Source: Geobacter sp. (GTDB lineage: Bacteria; Desulfobacterota; Desulfuromonadia; Geobacterales; Pseudopelobacteraceae). Taken from it: DNA of 64,000 nucleotides. The notes under the pieces are model-generated. The model made no database searches. It was not told the DNA's origin and saw only the letters and a list, made by a program, of their open reading frames with translations. The stretch is from contig WKKS01000001.1 of NCBI GenBank assembly GCA_009684515.1, positions 62,001 to 126,000 of the forward strand, given 5' to 3'. Shown piece after piece: positions 7,603 to 16,565 of this stretch (position 1 is its first letter; every line of letters begins with the position of its first letter). Both the position numbers and the translations under genes were made by a program.

Positions 7603-9396
7603 TTACCCGGTCATCGAGATGACTTCTTCGTAGGTTGTGACGCCCTCCAGCATTTTGCTGATGGCCACTTCCCGCAGAGAGACCAGGCCATCCTGGCGGG
7701 CAGCCAGCGCAATCTGGGCCAACCCGGCCGAACTGCTGACCAGCGCCTTCATGTTCTCGCTCATGTCCATAACTTCAAAAAGCCCGCTGCGCCCTTTGTA
7801 TCCGGTCCCCCTGCACATTTTACACCCTTCGCCCTCCCAGACCGTGTAGGAGTTATCGGGCAGCGACAGATAATTGCACTCTTCACTGGAAAGGGTGCGG
7901 GCTGTTTTGCAATGCGGACAGATTTTACGCACAAGGCGTTGAGCCACGATGCCGAGTACCGTGGCCGAAATCAAAAACGCCGGCACCCCAAGATCAAGCA
8001 GTCGGACAATCGTTGAGGAGGCATCATTGGTGTGCAGCGTCGAAAGGACCAGATGACCGGTCAGGGCTGCCTGCACAGCGTTTTCGGCGGTTTCACGGTC
8101 ACGGATCTCACCAATCATGATAATATCCGGGTCCTGACGAAGAATATTCCTCAAAATGCTGTCGAAACCGACTCCGATGCCCTGCTGCACACCGATCTGG
8201 TTGAATTCCTCCATCACCATTTCGATCGGATCTTCGACCGTTACGATATTAACTTCCGGCGATGAGAGCGACCGGAGCGAAGAATAGAGCGTGGTGGTTT
8301 TGCCGCTGCCGGTCGGGCCGGTCACCAGTATGATGCCGTTCGGGCGGCGTAAGAAAGAATTGTAAAGAGCCATTTCACGCGGATAAAAGCCCATGCTGTC
8401 AATATCCTGCAGCAGGATATCCGGGTCAAAAACCCTGATGACGACTTTTTCGCCGAAAGCCACCGGAACCGTTGAAACGCGCAGTTCGATATCCTTGTTA
8501 TTGAAGCTGGTTTTGATTCGGCCATCCTGAGGGCGGCGCTTCTCGGCCAGGTCCATGCGGGAAAGCATCTTTATCCGCGAGACAATCGGGGCATGCAGAG
8601 GTTTGGGAATGACATGAATGTTGTGCATGACTCCGTCAATCCTAAAGCGGATCAGCGAAGTTTCGCGCTTGGGTTCGATATGGATATCACTGGCATGCTG
8701 ATCAAATGAGTAGTTCAATAAAAAATCGACGGCTGAGACAACGTGCTTGTCGGAACCGTCGATCGTTTCATGCTGGCCTTTTATTTTGAAAAACTGCTCC
8801 AGATTGCCCAGATCGACAGTGGTTGACGCCTCTGCTTCGGCAGCCACAACCGAGGCGCGGAACCCGTAGAACTCGCGCAGTATTTTCAGAATATCGCTTT
8901 TGGAACTGAGAACCCGCCGGATTTCCAGGCGGCGGGCGGAGGCCAGACCGCTGATGATAGAATCGCAGAATGGATCGGCAACGGCGACCGTGATAACTCC
9001 GTCCGCTTCATCAACGGCCACGATCAGGTTTTTAAGGGCAAATGGACGCGGGATATGCTCGGTAACTATGTCCAGTTTCAGCTTGAGCGGGTCTATTTTA
9101 TAGTAGGGAAGCCCGGTGGCCGCCGCCAGCGCCTCGGTTACAGCATCTTCGGTAAGCAACTGCCCGACGCTTCCATGAATACCAAGATTGAAAGAAGCGA
9201 TCACTTCGGCCGGAGAAACCGTTTCGGCACCTGAAAGCGTACGCCGGGACGCGCCGGAATGGTGCTGGGCATACAGACGCTGTTCCTGTGTTTTCCCACG
9301 CCCCAGAACATCCTTTAGTTGCCCTTTCGTCAATAGCCCCCTGCGTTCAAGCATATGCGCAACATTTTCAACTGTAAGCCTGGTGGTTTCGGTCAT
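7603..9396 (-). CDS. GspE/PilB-type secretion ATPase
   Basis: A 597-residue hexameric ATPase that powers a type II secretion system or type IV pilus from the cytoplasm. Residues up to about 190 form an MshEN-type N-terminal domain. The motor domain has Walker A GPTGSGKTTT near 359, an Asp box (TVEDPIE), Walker B IIMIGEIRDRETAE and the His box (STLHTND). A zinc site, CPHC and later CKMC, lies near the C-terminus, as in GspE and PilB. No other secretion genes flank it, so the partner system must be elsewhere. Length and zinc motif fit both families; GspE is slightly favoured. Confidence 0.87.
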   Translation of the reverse strand: MTETTRLTVENVAHMLERRGLLTKGQLKDVLGRGKTQEQRLYAQHHSGASRRTLSGAETVSPAEVIASFNLGIHGSVGQLLTEDAVTEALAAATGLPYYKIDPLKLKLDIVTEHIPRPFALKNLIVAVDEADGVITVAVADPFCDSIISGLASARRLEIRRVLSSKSDILKILREFYGFRASVVAAEAEASTTVDLGNLEQFFKIKGQHETIDGSDKHVVSAVDFLLNYSFDQHASDIHIEPKRETSLIRFRIDGVMHNIHVIPKPLHAPIVSRIKMLSRMDLAEKRRPQDGRIKTSFNNKDIELRVSTVPVAFGEKVVIRVFDPDILLQDIDSMGFYPREMALYNSFLRRPNGIILVTGPTGSGKTTTLYSSLRSLSSPEVNIVTVEDPIEMVMEEFNQIGVQQGIGVGFDSILRNILRQDPDIIMIGEIRDRETAENAVQAALTGHLVLSTLHTNDASSTIVRLLDLGVPAFLISATVLGIVAQRLVRKICPHCKTARTLSSEECNYLSLPDNSYTVWEGEGCKMCRGTGYKGRSGLFEVMDMSENMKALVSSSAGLAQIALAARQDGLVSLREVAISKMLEGVTTYEEVISMTG

Positions 9397-9404
9397 ATTT
9401 CCCG

Positions 9405-9812
9405 TCAGTTCGTGAATTTATTGGATTTTTCGGCTTTAGCCCGCTTTTCGTCGAGGCGCCTGGCAACCGCTTCAACAACCTGATCAGGAGAAGGTGACGT
9501 TACGGCCGGGATCTGTCCGGCGACCAGATGTTCATGAGCCATGGAAGGTGCTTCTGAATGGATTCGCACAAGCCGCCGCGGTGGTAAATCCTTGTATGCG
9601 GTCATGGTGGAGAGCAGATTTCTGAAAAGGCGGAAAAGCAGCCATGCCACAATCAATATCGTCACGATATCTTCAGGCCAATACTCAAAACTGCGCTGCT
9701 GCACCATGGTTCCGGCCAGCAGGCCGGCAGTGGCAATCATCAGACCGAACGCGTTTCCAATGGCCCGATATTCAATATCGGCCGGTATTTTAAGTACAGC
9801 AGATTTCGCCAC
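9405..9812 (-). CDS. Small membrane protein of unknown function upstream of gspE
   Basis: A 135-residue protein I do not recognise. Two hydrophobic stretches at about 17-36 (AIGNAFGLMIATAGLLAGTM) and 47-65 suggest a membrane anchor or hairpin. A charged, proline-containing tail ends KRAKAEKSNKFTN. It stops eight bases before the gspE start and is probably co-transcribed with it. A role with the secretion ATPase is only a guess from position. Confidence 0.65.
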   Translation of the reverse strand: MAKSAVLKIPADIEYRAIGNAFGLMIATAGLLAGTMVQQRSFEYWPEDIVTILIVAWLLFRLFRNLLSTMTAYKDLPPRRLVRIHSEAPSMAHEHLVAGQIPAVTSPSPDQVVEAVARRLDEKRAKAEKSNKFTN

Positions 9813-9873
9813 GCCGCAACCTCATTCGTTTTTTCAGATCAAACCAGACTGCACACTCCTGTTTATCGTCAAT

Positions 9874-11937
9874 TCAGCCGATTTCTGAAGACGTTTTTGG
9901 CTTGCAGCGATCCCTTAGCAACTCTCCCATGACTTCGCTCATTTCGTTCGCCCCGTAAGGTTTAACAAGCGTGGCACTGAAACCGTAATCCCGGTAATTT
10001 GCCATAACCGGATCGGACGAATAGCCGCTGGAAACGATCGCTTTAACATCCGGGTCCAATTTCAGAAGTTCGGAAATTACTTCCCTGCCGCCAACGCCCC
10101 CCGGAATGGTCAGATCCAGAATGACCGCAGAAAATGGCGTGCCCTGTTCTTTCCGTGTTTGATAAAGCTCGATTGCGTCTTTACCGTTTTCAACACACTC
10201 GACCGTGTAACCGAGCTCACCCAGGATGGCCCTGGCCAGTTCCAGAATAATATCCTCATCGTCCATGATCAGCACACTGCAACTTCCGCGGAATAGCGTT
10301 ACTGGAGCATCCGGCACCTGCGAATTATCCTTTAACGAAGCCGGCAGGGATATTATAAACCTGCTCCCCACCCCCAACTTCGAGGCCGCTCGTATTTTGC
10401 CGCCATGTTTCCTGATTATCGAGTAGCAGGTCGCCAAACCAAGGCCACTTCCCTGCTGCTTGGTAGTGAAGTACGGGTCGAAGGCTCTTTGCAGGTGCTG
10501 CTCCGACATCCCGATCCCCGTATCCGCAACGGAGATCTTAACAAATTTGTTTCCTGTACGTTCAGAACTGATATTAGCCGCCGAGATGGTTATCGTTCCA
10601 CCTTCCGGCATGGCCTGCACCGCATTCAGAACGAGATTGTGAATGACCTGAAAAAGTTGCCCTTCATCTGCCTCCACCGGCCAAAGCCCGTCACCAATAG
10701 CAAATTTGCACCTTACACTGGAACCGTGCAGTGCGAAGTCTGCCGCTTCCTTCAGCAGACCGCTTACAGTAATTATTTTCTTGACCGGTTCTCCGCCCCT
10801 GGCAAAAGTCAGCAGTTGCTGGGCCAGGTCTTTGGCGCGAACCGTGGCATTCTCTGCTGACACTAATCTATCCAGCACTTTCTGCGGGTCGCCGGACTGT
10901 AAACGGGCCAGGGAAATATTGCCAAGAATGGCTGTCAGGATATTGTTGAAGTCGTGGGCGATTCCACCTGCCAGAACTCCAAGCGATTCAAGCTTCTGGG
11001 TTTTCATTAGCTCCTGCCTGGCCTGCCACAGTTCGGTTATATCTTCAACAGTCCCGACATGCCCAGCGACAGTGCCATCAGGCTTTTTAAGCGGTGCAGC
11101 CAATACCCGAACCCAGATTGTCTTGCCGAGCGGATCCAGCAGACGATGTTCATTGCAATAGAGAGTCCCTGAAACAATGGACTCCAGCCATTTTTTATCC
11201 ACTTTTTCGCGATCGTCTGGGTGGACTGTTTTTTTCCACCCCGTCCCCAGACTGTCCGAAGCAGATAATCCGGTAATTACACTCCAGCGCGGGTTAGAGT
11301 AAACATTGTTCCCGTCGCGGTCTGACAAAAATATCCCTAGTGGTGAAAAGTCACACAAGGCACGAAAGCGTTCCTCGCTATCTCTTAAGGCCTCCTCAAC
11401 ACGCTTGCGTTCCGAAATATCACGGGAAATGCCGACCAGCCCCAATAGTTCTCCATCAGAGCCATAGAAAGGTGCTTTCAGAGTATGAAGAAGCACTCTT
11501 CCGCCTTCACAGGATGTCACCCACTCTTCGGAGCGATTCTCTTTGCCGGATGATAAAATTTGCCGATCAAGCTCCCAAATTTTCCCGGCAACATCCTGAT
11601 CAAAAAAATCGAAGTCGGTTTTGCCTATCTGCTCGCTTTCAGACAGTCCGATAAACTCCTCGGAGGCCTTGTTACACGCCAGATAGACTCCATTCATATC
11701 TTTGACAAAGATCAGGTCGCCAACCGAGTCTATCAGACAGCGCAGCAAAGACCTTTCTCTTCCAACCTCATCTTCGGACTTCTTATAACGCTCGAGGCGC
11801 TGCGATTTCAAGGATTCCAACTCTGCCTTGCAGCTCTTCAGTTCGTCAATCAACCTCTGAACTTCAGCAGGGGACAAACTGACGGCATCAGCGGAAATCC
11901 TGGAAGCTTTGTCTGTTGAGTCGGGCATGTCATTCAT
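9874..11937 (-). CDS. PAS-PAS hybrid histidine kinase with C-terminal receiver
   Basis: A 687-residue, apparently cytoplasmic sensor kinase with no membrane segment. An N-terminal coiled coil (to about 65) leads to two PAS domains at about 70-185 and 190-305. The first has CNKASEEFIGLSESEQIGKTDFDFF, and the second ends in a PAC-type segment. The phosphoacceptor His is in GGIAHDFNNIL near residue 327, followed by HATPase boxes (NLVLNAVQAMPEGG, DTGIGM, GSGLGLA). A receiver domain at about 560-680 has its phosphoacceptor Asp in VILDLTIPGG near 607. No output gene is adjacent. The signal and target are unknown. Confidence 0.88.
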   Translation of the reverse strand: MNDMPDSTDKASRISADAVSLSPAEVQRLIDELKSCKAELESLKSQRLERYKKSEDEVGRERSLLRCLIDSVGDLIFVKDMNGVYLACNKASEEFIGLSESEQIGKTDFDFFDQDVAGKIWELDRQILSSGKENRSEEWVTSCEGGRVLLHTLKAPFYGSDGELLGLVGISRDISERKRVEEALRDSEERFRALCDFSPLGIFLSDRDGNNVYSNPRWSVITGLSASDSLGTGWKKTVHPDDREKVDKKWLESIVSGTLYCNEHRLLDPLGKTIWVRVLAAPLKKPDGTVAGHVGTVEDITELWQARQELMKTQKLESLGVLAGGIAHDFNNILTAILGNISLARLQSGDPQKVLDRLVSAENATVRAKDLAQQLLTFARGGEPVKKIITVSGLLKEAADFALHGSSVRCKFAIGDGLWPVEADEGQLFQVIHNLVLNAVQAMPEGGTITISAANISSERTGNKFVKISVADTGIGMSEQHLQRAFDPYFTTKQQGSGLGLATCYSIIRKHGGKIRAASKLGVGSRFIISLPASLKDNSQVPDAPVTLFRGSCSVLIMDDEDIILELARAILGELGYTVECVENGKDAIELYQTRKEQGTPFSAVILDLTIPGGVGGREVISELLKLDPDVKAIVSSGYSSDPVMANYRDYGFSATLVKPYGANEMSEVMGELLRDRCKPKTSSEIG

Positions 11938-12220
11938 CTAAAACTCCATCTTGTTGTCCGCACTCCAAATAATGTTTTCTACGATTGATTGCCAGTTGCG
12001 ACTGCGAGCAGCCTTACCTGAATATACCAGAACCGCCGGACATTAGAAACGATAACCGAAGTCCCTGACACTTGCCGTTACTGACATTACACCGGAGGCA
12101 AATGAAACCCCGCCCTGACCTGTGACGCGGCAACTACTGCCACAAGATTCCCCGGCAAAATTATTACCGCAACCGCCTGCTGCCTATATACCAGCTTTTT
12201 TCATAACTACTCCAAATTAC
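11938..12220. other. Intergenic stretch with no recognised feature
   Basis: About 280 bases between the hybrid kinase and the transglutaminase gene. I see no RNA gene, convincing hairpin or open frame of interest; it presumably holds the kinase promoter. Confidence 0.5.
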
Positions 12221-14128
12221 TTAAAACCCTTCCCGCAAAATCTGCTGCAATCGACGGTACTCGTCATCTGTCAAGCGCCGGTCACGGTAAAGCGCCCCGG
12301 CGTAGATCCCTGAAAATTCGCTTACCCTTTGATTGTCTGCTCTTTCGGCAATTTCAAACAGCCCCAATTCGCCCCGCTCGACGCTAATACCATGTTCCTT
12401 TTCAACTTTGCGTAGAAACCGTTTCAGAATCCGTTCTTCGCGCCGATTGAACAGTGAGGTTCTGCGCACCACAAACAGCAACGCTATCAACAGAGCAATC
12501 GCCAAGACATAGGGGAATATGTTTCGCAAGATGTTTGCGGGGTTAATCCCCTGCAACCGTTTACCCGCCTTGCGGGCATACTCAAACTGCTGCTCGAAGT
12601 CATATACTATAACAGACCGGTTCCATTCGTAATTCAGGTAATCCAGCGTCAGCTTCATTCTAAGGATCAAAGAGCGGGATTTCTTGTCGTTCCAGACCTC
12701 TCCGGCGTTTGCTGCAAAGCTGCTGGGGTCAATCCGCTGCCATCCGTTCCCTTCAATATACGCTTCTACCCAGACATGGGCCATGTCATCACTAACCAGA
12801 TAATAACCACCCAACTCGCTGTAATTTCCACCTTTGAAACCACCAACCAAGCGACACGGCACCCCGGCGCTGCGCAACAGCACGGCAAAGGCCGACGCGA
12901 AGAATTCGCAATGCCCCTGTTTGCGGATAAACAGGAACTGTTCCAGCGCATCGGGCCCGGTTGGCAATCCGGTCATTGAATAACGGTAACCGCCGTTCCT
13001 GAAATAGTTTTCCAGAAGATCAATTTTTTCACGATCGGTATTGACCGCTTTTACAATTTCGGCAGCCAACCCGGTTATACGTGGTGAGATGTCAACCGGG
13101 AGCTTAGTATAAAATGGTTTGTTGATCGCACCTTTAACCGCCACCAGACCATCCGGAGCAGAGCTGGCCCGGTAGTTGAGATGCTTGTTCAATGATCCGG
13201 AGTATTCAAAAACGCCATCCGGTGAACGCTTCAAGCGATTCAGACTGATTTCTGTTGGCCGATCCAACCCGATCATCACCCTGGAAACCGAAAGTTCCGG
13301 ATAGATCAGCTGATCAACCTTAGGCCCGCTGAAAACCGGCACTTCTGGCGGAACGCCATCAGCCCGGACCCAGCGATTTCCCTGCATTGTGTTGAAAACG
13401 GAGCCACGCCAGTACAGCCGTTGCGGCGTCTGACGCCCCATTTCGGCCCTGAAAGCCAGCGCCCTGGATTCTCCTGCATTCGGCTGCACCCCCGGCTCAA
13501 CCTTATCCGAATATCCGGAAGTGCGGACCGTCGGTGAAGAGAGGAAATTCCAGAGCGGCATCTGCGTTCTGGGGAGAATCGGAAAAAAGAACAGCAACAG
13601 CGGAAGCGACAGTAGCGGCATCAGGCCGCCGGCGATCAGCACCTTGCGCAGATCACGCTTCGGCAGCAGCATGGAGTTTTCCTGATCCTGGAAGGTCAGC
13701 AAGACCAGTGCGATCGCGACTAAAAACAGCATCAGACCAAGATAGAGCAGGAAAATAGGGCTAAGATCAAATAGTGAGGAAGAAGCCAGGCAGAACAGGG
13801 AAAGTGCCTGGATCTGCAGGCTGTGACGAACTGTTTTTTCTCCGGCCAGACGAACAGCCAGCATGATGGCCAATATGCTGACAACCGGCTGAACCGGGTT
13901 GGCGCGGCTGAACTGAATCGCATAGTACAGAAAGACCGGGACGATGGCGCCGTTCTGCATCCATGTCTTGAATGGCCAATTCCCCTTGAAATCCTGCCAG
14001 AGCCCAACGGCAAGCCCCAGCAGCAGCGCCAGACGCGGAGCGGACGTCAGCCACGGGAAAAGCGGCAACAAGCCGCACAATCCTATGGAGTAGGTCAGTA
14101 TGCTTGCAAGGAACTTAATCGAGACCAT
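12221..14128 (-). CDS. DUF3488/transglutaminase-like membrane protein (TgpA-like)
   Basis: A 635-residue inner-membrane protein of the DUF3488-transglutaminase type. About six membrane helices occupy residues 1-190. A periplasmic transglutaminase-like domain follows, with the catalytic triad visible as Cys in KQGHCEFFASAFAVLLRSAGVPCR (near 406), His in DMAHVWVEAY (near 448) and Asp in RIDPSSFA (near 465). A final membrane helix lies at about 535-555, then a short DUF4129-like tail. It ends the MoxR-DUF58-DUF3488 operon, a conserved set. The biochemical target is not established for most members; the Pseudomonas homologue TgpA is essential. Confidence 0.85.
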   Translation of the reverse strand: MVSIKFLASILTYSIGLCGLLPLFPWLTSAPRLALLLGLAVGLWQDFKGNWPFKTWMQNGAIVPVFLYYAIQFSRANPVQPVVSILAIMLAVRLAGEKTVRHSLQIQALSLFCLASSSLFDLSPIFLLYLGLMLFLVAIALVLLTFQDQENSMLLPKRDLRKVLIAGGLMPLLSLPLLLFFFPILPRTQMPLWNFLSSPTVRTSGYSDKVEPGVQPNAGESRALAFRAEMGRQTPQRLYWRGSVFNTMQGNRWVRADGVPPEVPVFSGPKVDQLIYPELSVSRVMIGLDRPTEISLNRLKRSPDGVFEYSGSLNKHLNYRASSAPDGLVAVKGAINKPFYTKLPVDISPRITGLAAEIVKAVNTDREKIDLLENYFRNGGYRYSMTGLPTGPDALEQFLFIRKQGHCEFFASAFAVLLRSAGVPCRLVGGFKGGNYSELGGYYLVSDDMAHVWVEAYIEGNGWQRIDPSSFAANAGEVWNDKKSRSLILRMKLTLDYLNYEWNRSVIVYDFEQQFEYARKAGKRLQGINPANILRNIFPYVLAIALLIALLFVVRRTSLFNRREERILKRFLRKVEKEHGISVERGELGLFEIAERADNQRVSEFSGIYAGALYRDRRLTDDEYRRLQQILREGF

Positions 14129-14885
14129 ATAAAGCCAGCTCCGCTAACAGCATCCGCCCATGTATCCTGCCGCATCCGGCCGTTATGATACGCTCGCCAA
14201 GCACCAGTCCGACCGGTCGCTCCCGCACCCAGCGCCTCACCAGCCAGGCGGCCCTTGACAAGCGTTCTTCCACTCCACGACCCGGCAGATCAGCTACGTT
14301 TATGGTAAGTGGTGTCGCCGATTGACTCCCAAATCCTTTTACCAGAAAGTCGGCGCTGCGGGCCGAGAGTTTCCAATGGATCATTCGCAGTGGTTCCGAT
14401 CCGCTGTACAGGTCAATCCGCTCCAGTTCCCCATCCAGACCGCGTTCCCGGCGATAGTTAGAACCGGTGCGGGGAGCATTTACTCCTCCGGCAGGGTAAC
14501 TGGCGGCCAACGGAGCCGGAAAAACGGTCAGAAGCGTATCAACTTCAAACGTCCAGTAACGGGTGAAAAAACCGACCGGATAAGTCGAACTGACCGTTAC
14601 CTTCACGGCCGGAATCTGGCCGCGACGGTCAAATGTCAGCATGACGCTGCTTTCGGAAAGTGTCTGTTGCCGAATCAGGGGAAAGGTTGACCCGGGCGAG
14701 TTTTGGCACTCAACCCGGATCAGAAAGGAGGGAAGGTAACGTTTGCCGTTTCGCACGCACAGCCGGAACGGGGCGGCAGTACCGGCAAAGATCTCTTCGG
14801 GGGGGATCAGGGAAGGAACCAGACCCTTGATATTGGACATTCCGGCCATCCCGGTCACCGACATGAACGCCAGAAGCCCTGACAC
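14115..14885 (-). CDS. DUF58-family protein; true start probably upstream of 14885
   Basis: A DUF58 protein, the middle gene of the MoxR / DUF58 / transglutaminase set. The family core is seen in YRRERGLDGELERIDLYSGSEPLRMIHWKLSARS, which contains the RxY/WK region. The first ordinary start codon is a GTG at 14885, but that would cut off a conserved hydrophobic N-terminus: the same frame continues upstream to a TGA at 15033-15035 and encodes LKISKAG..., then a membrane segment and NTGNNLLFLV, typical of DUF58 proteins. These 49 upstream codons contain no ATG, GTG or TTG. The real start may be a rare codon such as ATC at 14975 or ATT, or the sequence may have an error. It overlaps the transglutaminase gene by 14 bases. 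Confidence 0.82.
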   Translation of the reverse strand: MSGLLAFMSVTGMAGMSNIKGLVPSLIPPEEIFAGTAAPFRLCVRNGKRYLPSFLIRVECQNSPGSTFPLIRQQTLSESSVMLTFDRRGQIPAVKVTVSSTYPVGFFTRYWTFEVDTLLTVFPAPLAASYPAGGVNAPRTGSNYRRERGLDGELERIDLYSGSEPLRMIHWKLSARSADFLVKGFGSQSATPLTINVADLPGRGVEERLSRAAWLVRRWVRERPVGLVLGERIITAGCGRIHGRMLLAELALYGLD

Positions 14886-14977
14886 AACCAGAAACAGCAG
14901 GTTGTTACCGGTATTGACCGCAGAAAAACCGAGCAGAAGGGTGACCGCTATATAAATGGCGCCGGCCTTGCTGATCT

Positions 14978-15919
14978 TTAAACCAAAGGCAACGGTATGC
15001 GGCTTGCGATTGTCCGTAGCACCCCTCCCCTGTCAATTGCTGACATCTCGCTCCGCAGGACCAACCTGTGAGCACAGACAGCCTGGAACATATTTTTTAC
15101 ATCATCGGGAGCAACGTAGTCGCGACCGGCCAGATATGCGGATGCTTTGGAAGCTTGAGCCAAATTGATGGCGGCCCGAGTCGAAAGCCCGGTCTGAATC
15201 AGGTCGTCCGTTCTGGTGGCGGACACCAGCAGGTAGATATAATCCAAAACCTTGGCGGAGAGATAAACCGATTGTACATCGCGGCGGGCGGCTAGAATTT
15301 CCTCTCGTGTCACAAGCGGCATCATTTCGCTGATGCGCTCACGAATGCCGCCTCCGGCAATAATCTGTTTTTCCAGGATTTCCTCTGGATAGCCGATGTC
15401 GGTACAGATCAGGAATCGATCCAGTTGTGACTCCGGCAACGGAAAAGTGCCGCTCTGGTCGGACGGGTTCTGGGTGGCGAATACCATGAAAGGCTCGGGA
15501 AGATGGTGCGTAACCCCCTCAACAGTAACCCGCCTCTCCTCCATCGCTTCCAGCATGGCGCTCTGGGTGCGCGGCATGGCGCGGTTGATCTCGTCCAGCA
15601 GGACAATGTTGTTGAAAATCGGGCCGTGCTGAAAACTGAAACGCCCATCATCGCGATTGAATATGGAAAGGCCCGTTATATCGGAAGGGAGCAGGTCGCT
15701 GGTGCATTGCACCCTGCCGAAGGAGAGTCCGGTAATCCCGGCCAGGGCCAGTGCAACCGTAGTCTTGCCCAGGCCCGGCAAATCCTCTATCAGGATATGG
15801 CCACCGGTCAGCAGGGCAATCGCCGACAGACGCAGCACATCCTCCTTCCCTTGCAGGTAATCGCGGGAGAGAGTTTCCAGCATGTTGGTAAAAACCTGAT
15901 TGCGGGCTGTCAGAGACAC
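14978..15919 (-). CDS. MoxR-type AAA+ ATPase
   Basis: A 313-residue AAA+ ATPase of the MoxR family, thought to act as a chaperone for maturation of partner proteins, often those with von Willebrand or DUF58 domains. Walker A DLPGLGKTTVALAL lies near residue 45, Walker B IVLLDEINRAMPRTQSAMLEAMEE near 105, and sensor 1 in VFATQNPSDQSGTFPLPESQLDRF. It leads the operon, and its 3' end overlaps the N-terminal coding frame of the DUF58 gene. The length is standard. Confidence 0.9.
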   Translation of the reverse strand: MSLTARNQVFTNMLETLSRDYLQGKEDVLRLSAIALLTGGHILIEDLPGLGKTTVALALAGITGLSFGRVQCTSDLLPSDITGLSIFNRDDGRFSFQHGPIFNNIVLLDEINRAMPRTQSAMLEAMEERRVTVEGVTHHLPEPFMVFATQNPSDQSGTFPLPESQLDRFLICTDIGYPEEILEKQIIAGGGIRERISEMMPLVTREEILAARRDVQSVYLSAKVLDYIYLLVSATRTDDLIQTGLSTRAAINLAQASKASAYLAGRDYVAPDDVKNMFQAVCAHRLVLRSEMSAIDRGGVLRTIASRIPLPLV

Positions 15920-16024
15920 CTTGAATCCTCCGGATATTTCTAGTATTTTAATTGGTGACAGTACTACAGATGTGAACGACGGTACTTTAGCTCATTCAGG
16001 CAGACCAAAACAGGAGAAACAGAG

Positions 16025-16315
16025 ATGGTATTCAAACGAAATATCGTGACCAAAATTCTGTCTAACGGCTTGAAGGCCGATTTTGCCCTGGTGCGCGATG
16101 AGGATGCTTTTCAGGCTGCCCTCTACATTGACGGCAGACACATACCCGGACCACCTCTTCCGACCCCGCTTGATCCAAGCAAAGGCGATGTGACTCACTG
16201 GATGGGCAACCGCCCCAGTGTCGGCCTGACCACCGAAGAGGCCAATAAAATTCTCCGCGAGGTGCATCTGGAAAACAGCGTCCTGGAACACCGGAAACTG
16301 CTTCAGGAAAAATGA
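16025..16315 (+). CDS. Conserved hypothetical protein, 96 residues
   Basis: I do not recognise this protein. It is soluble, with no signal peptide or membrane helix. It reads like a small alpha/beta protein with EDAFQAALYIDGRHIPGPPLP in the middle and a charged helical C-terminus. A good ribosome-binding site (AGGAG at 16012-16016) precedes the ATG, and the codon use looks normal. It stands alone, divergent from the moxR operon and followed by a weak AAACCC/GGGTTT hairpin near 16335-16370. Confidence 0.65.
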   Translation: MVFKRNIVTKILSNGLKADFALVRDEDAFQAALYIDGRHIPGPPLPTPLDPSKGDVTHWMGNRPSVGLTTEEANKILREVHLENSVLEHRKLLQEK

Positions 16316-16565
16316 TCCAGACACTCCTGTTTTAAAACCCCGCTTACCGGACAAACCGCAGGGTTTCATCATTCAGACGGGTTTATTGTTCCAGTTATTA
16401 CGAGCACCTTGCCATTCCGGCTAGATCGGCTTCGCTCCCCCCTGATCCAGTTGCACCGCCATCATATCACAACCTCACACCGGCTCCAAGCCTCGCTGCT
16501 TGATTTGACCGCGCCAATCGGGTATATCAGTGGATGTAAAAATGTATACAATATCCAGAGGCCCG
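16316..16565. other. Intergenic stretch before the Cache kinase
   Basis: About 250 bases. A weak inverted repeat AAACCC / GGGTTT (about 16335-16370) may end the 96-residue gene. No convincing promoter was seen. Confidence 0.4.

Noticed and set aside
7588..7615. Plus-strand bases resembling the GCAAAGCC and GGTTACCCGG blocks of a cyclic-di-GMP (GEMM) riboswitch
   Set aside because: The blocks lie partly inside the gspE 3' end, the spacing is far too short and no downstream plus-strand gene is present.
14970..15010. Programmed -1 frameshift making a MoxR-DUF58 fusion
   Set aside because: The overlap has the needed frame relation but no classic slippery heptamer in phase with moxR; kept only as one of the options in the DUF58 finding.
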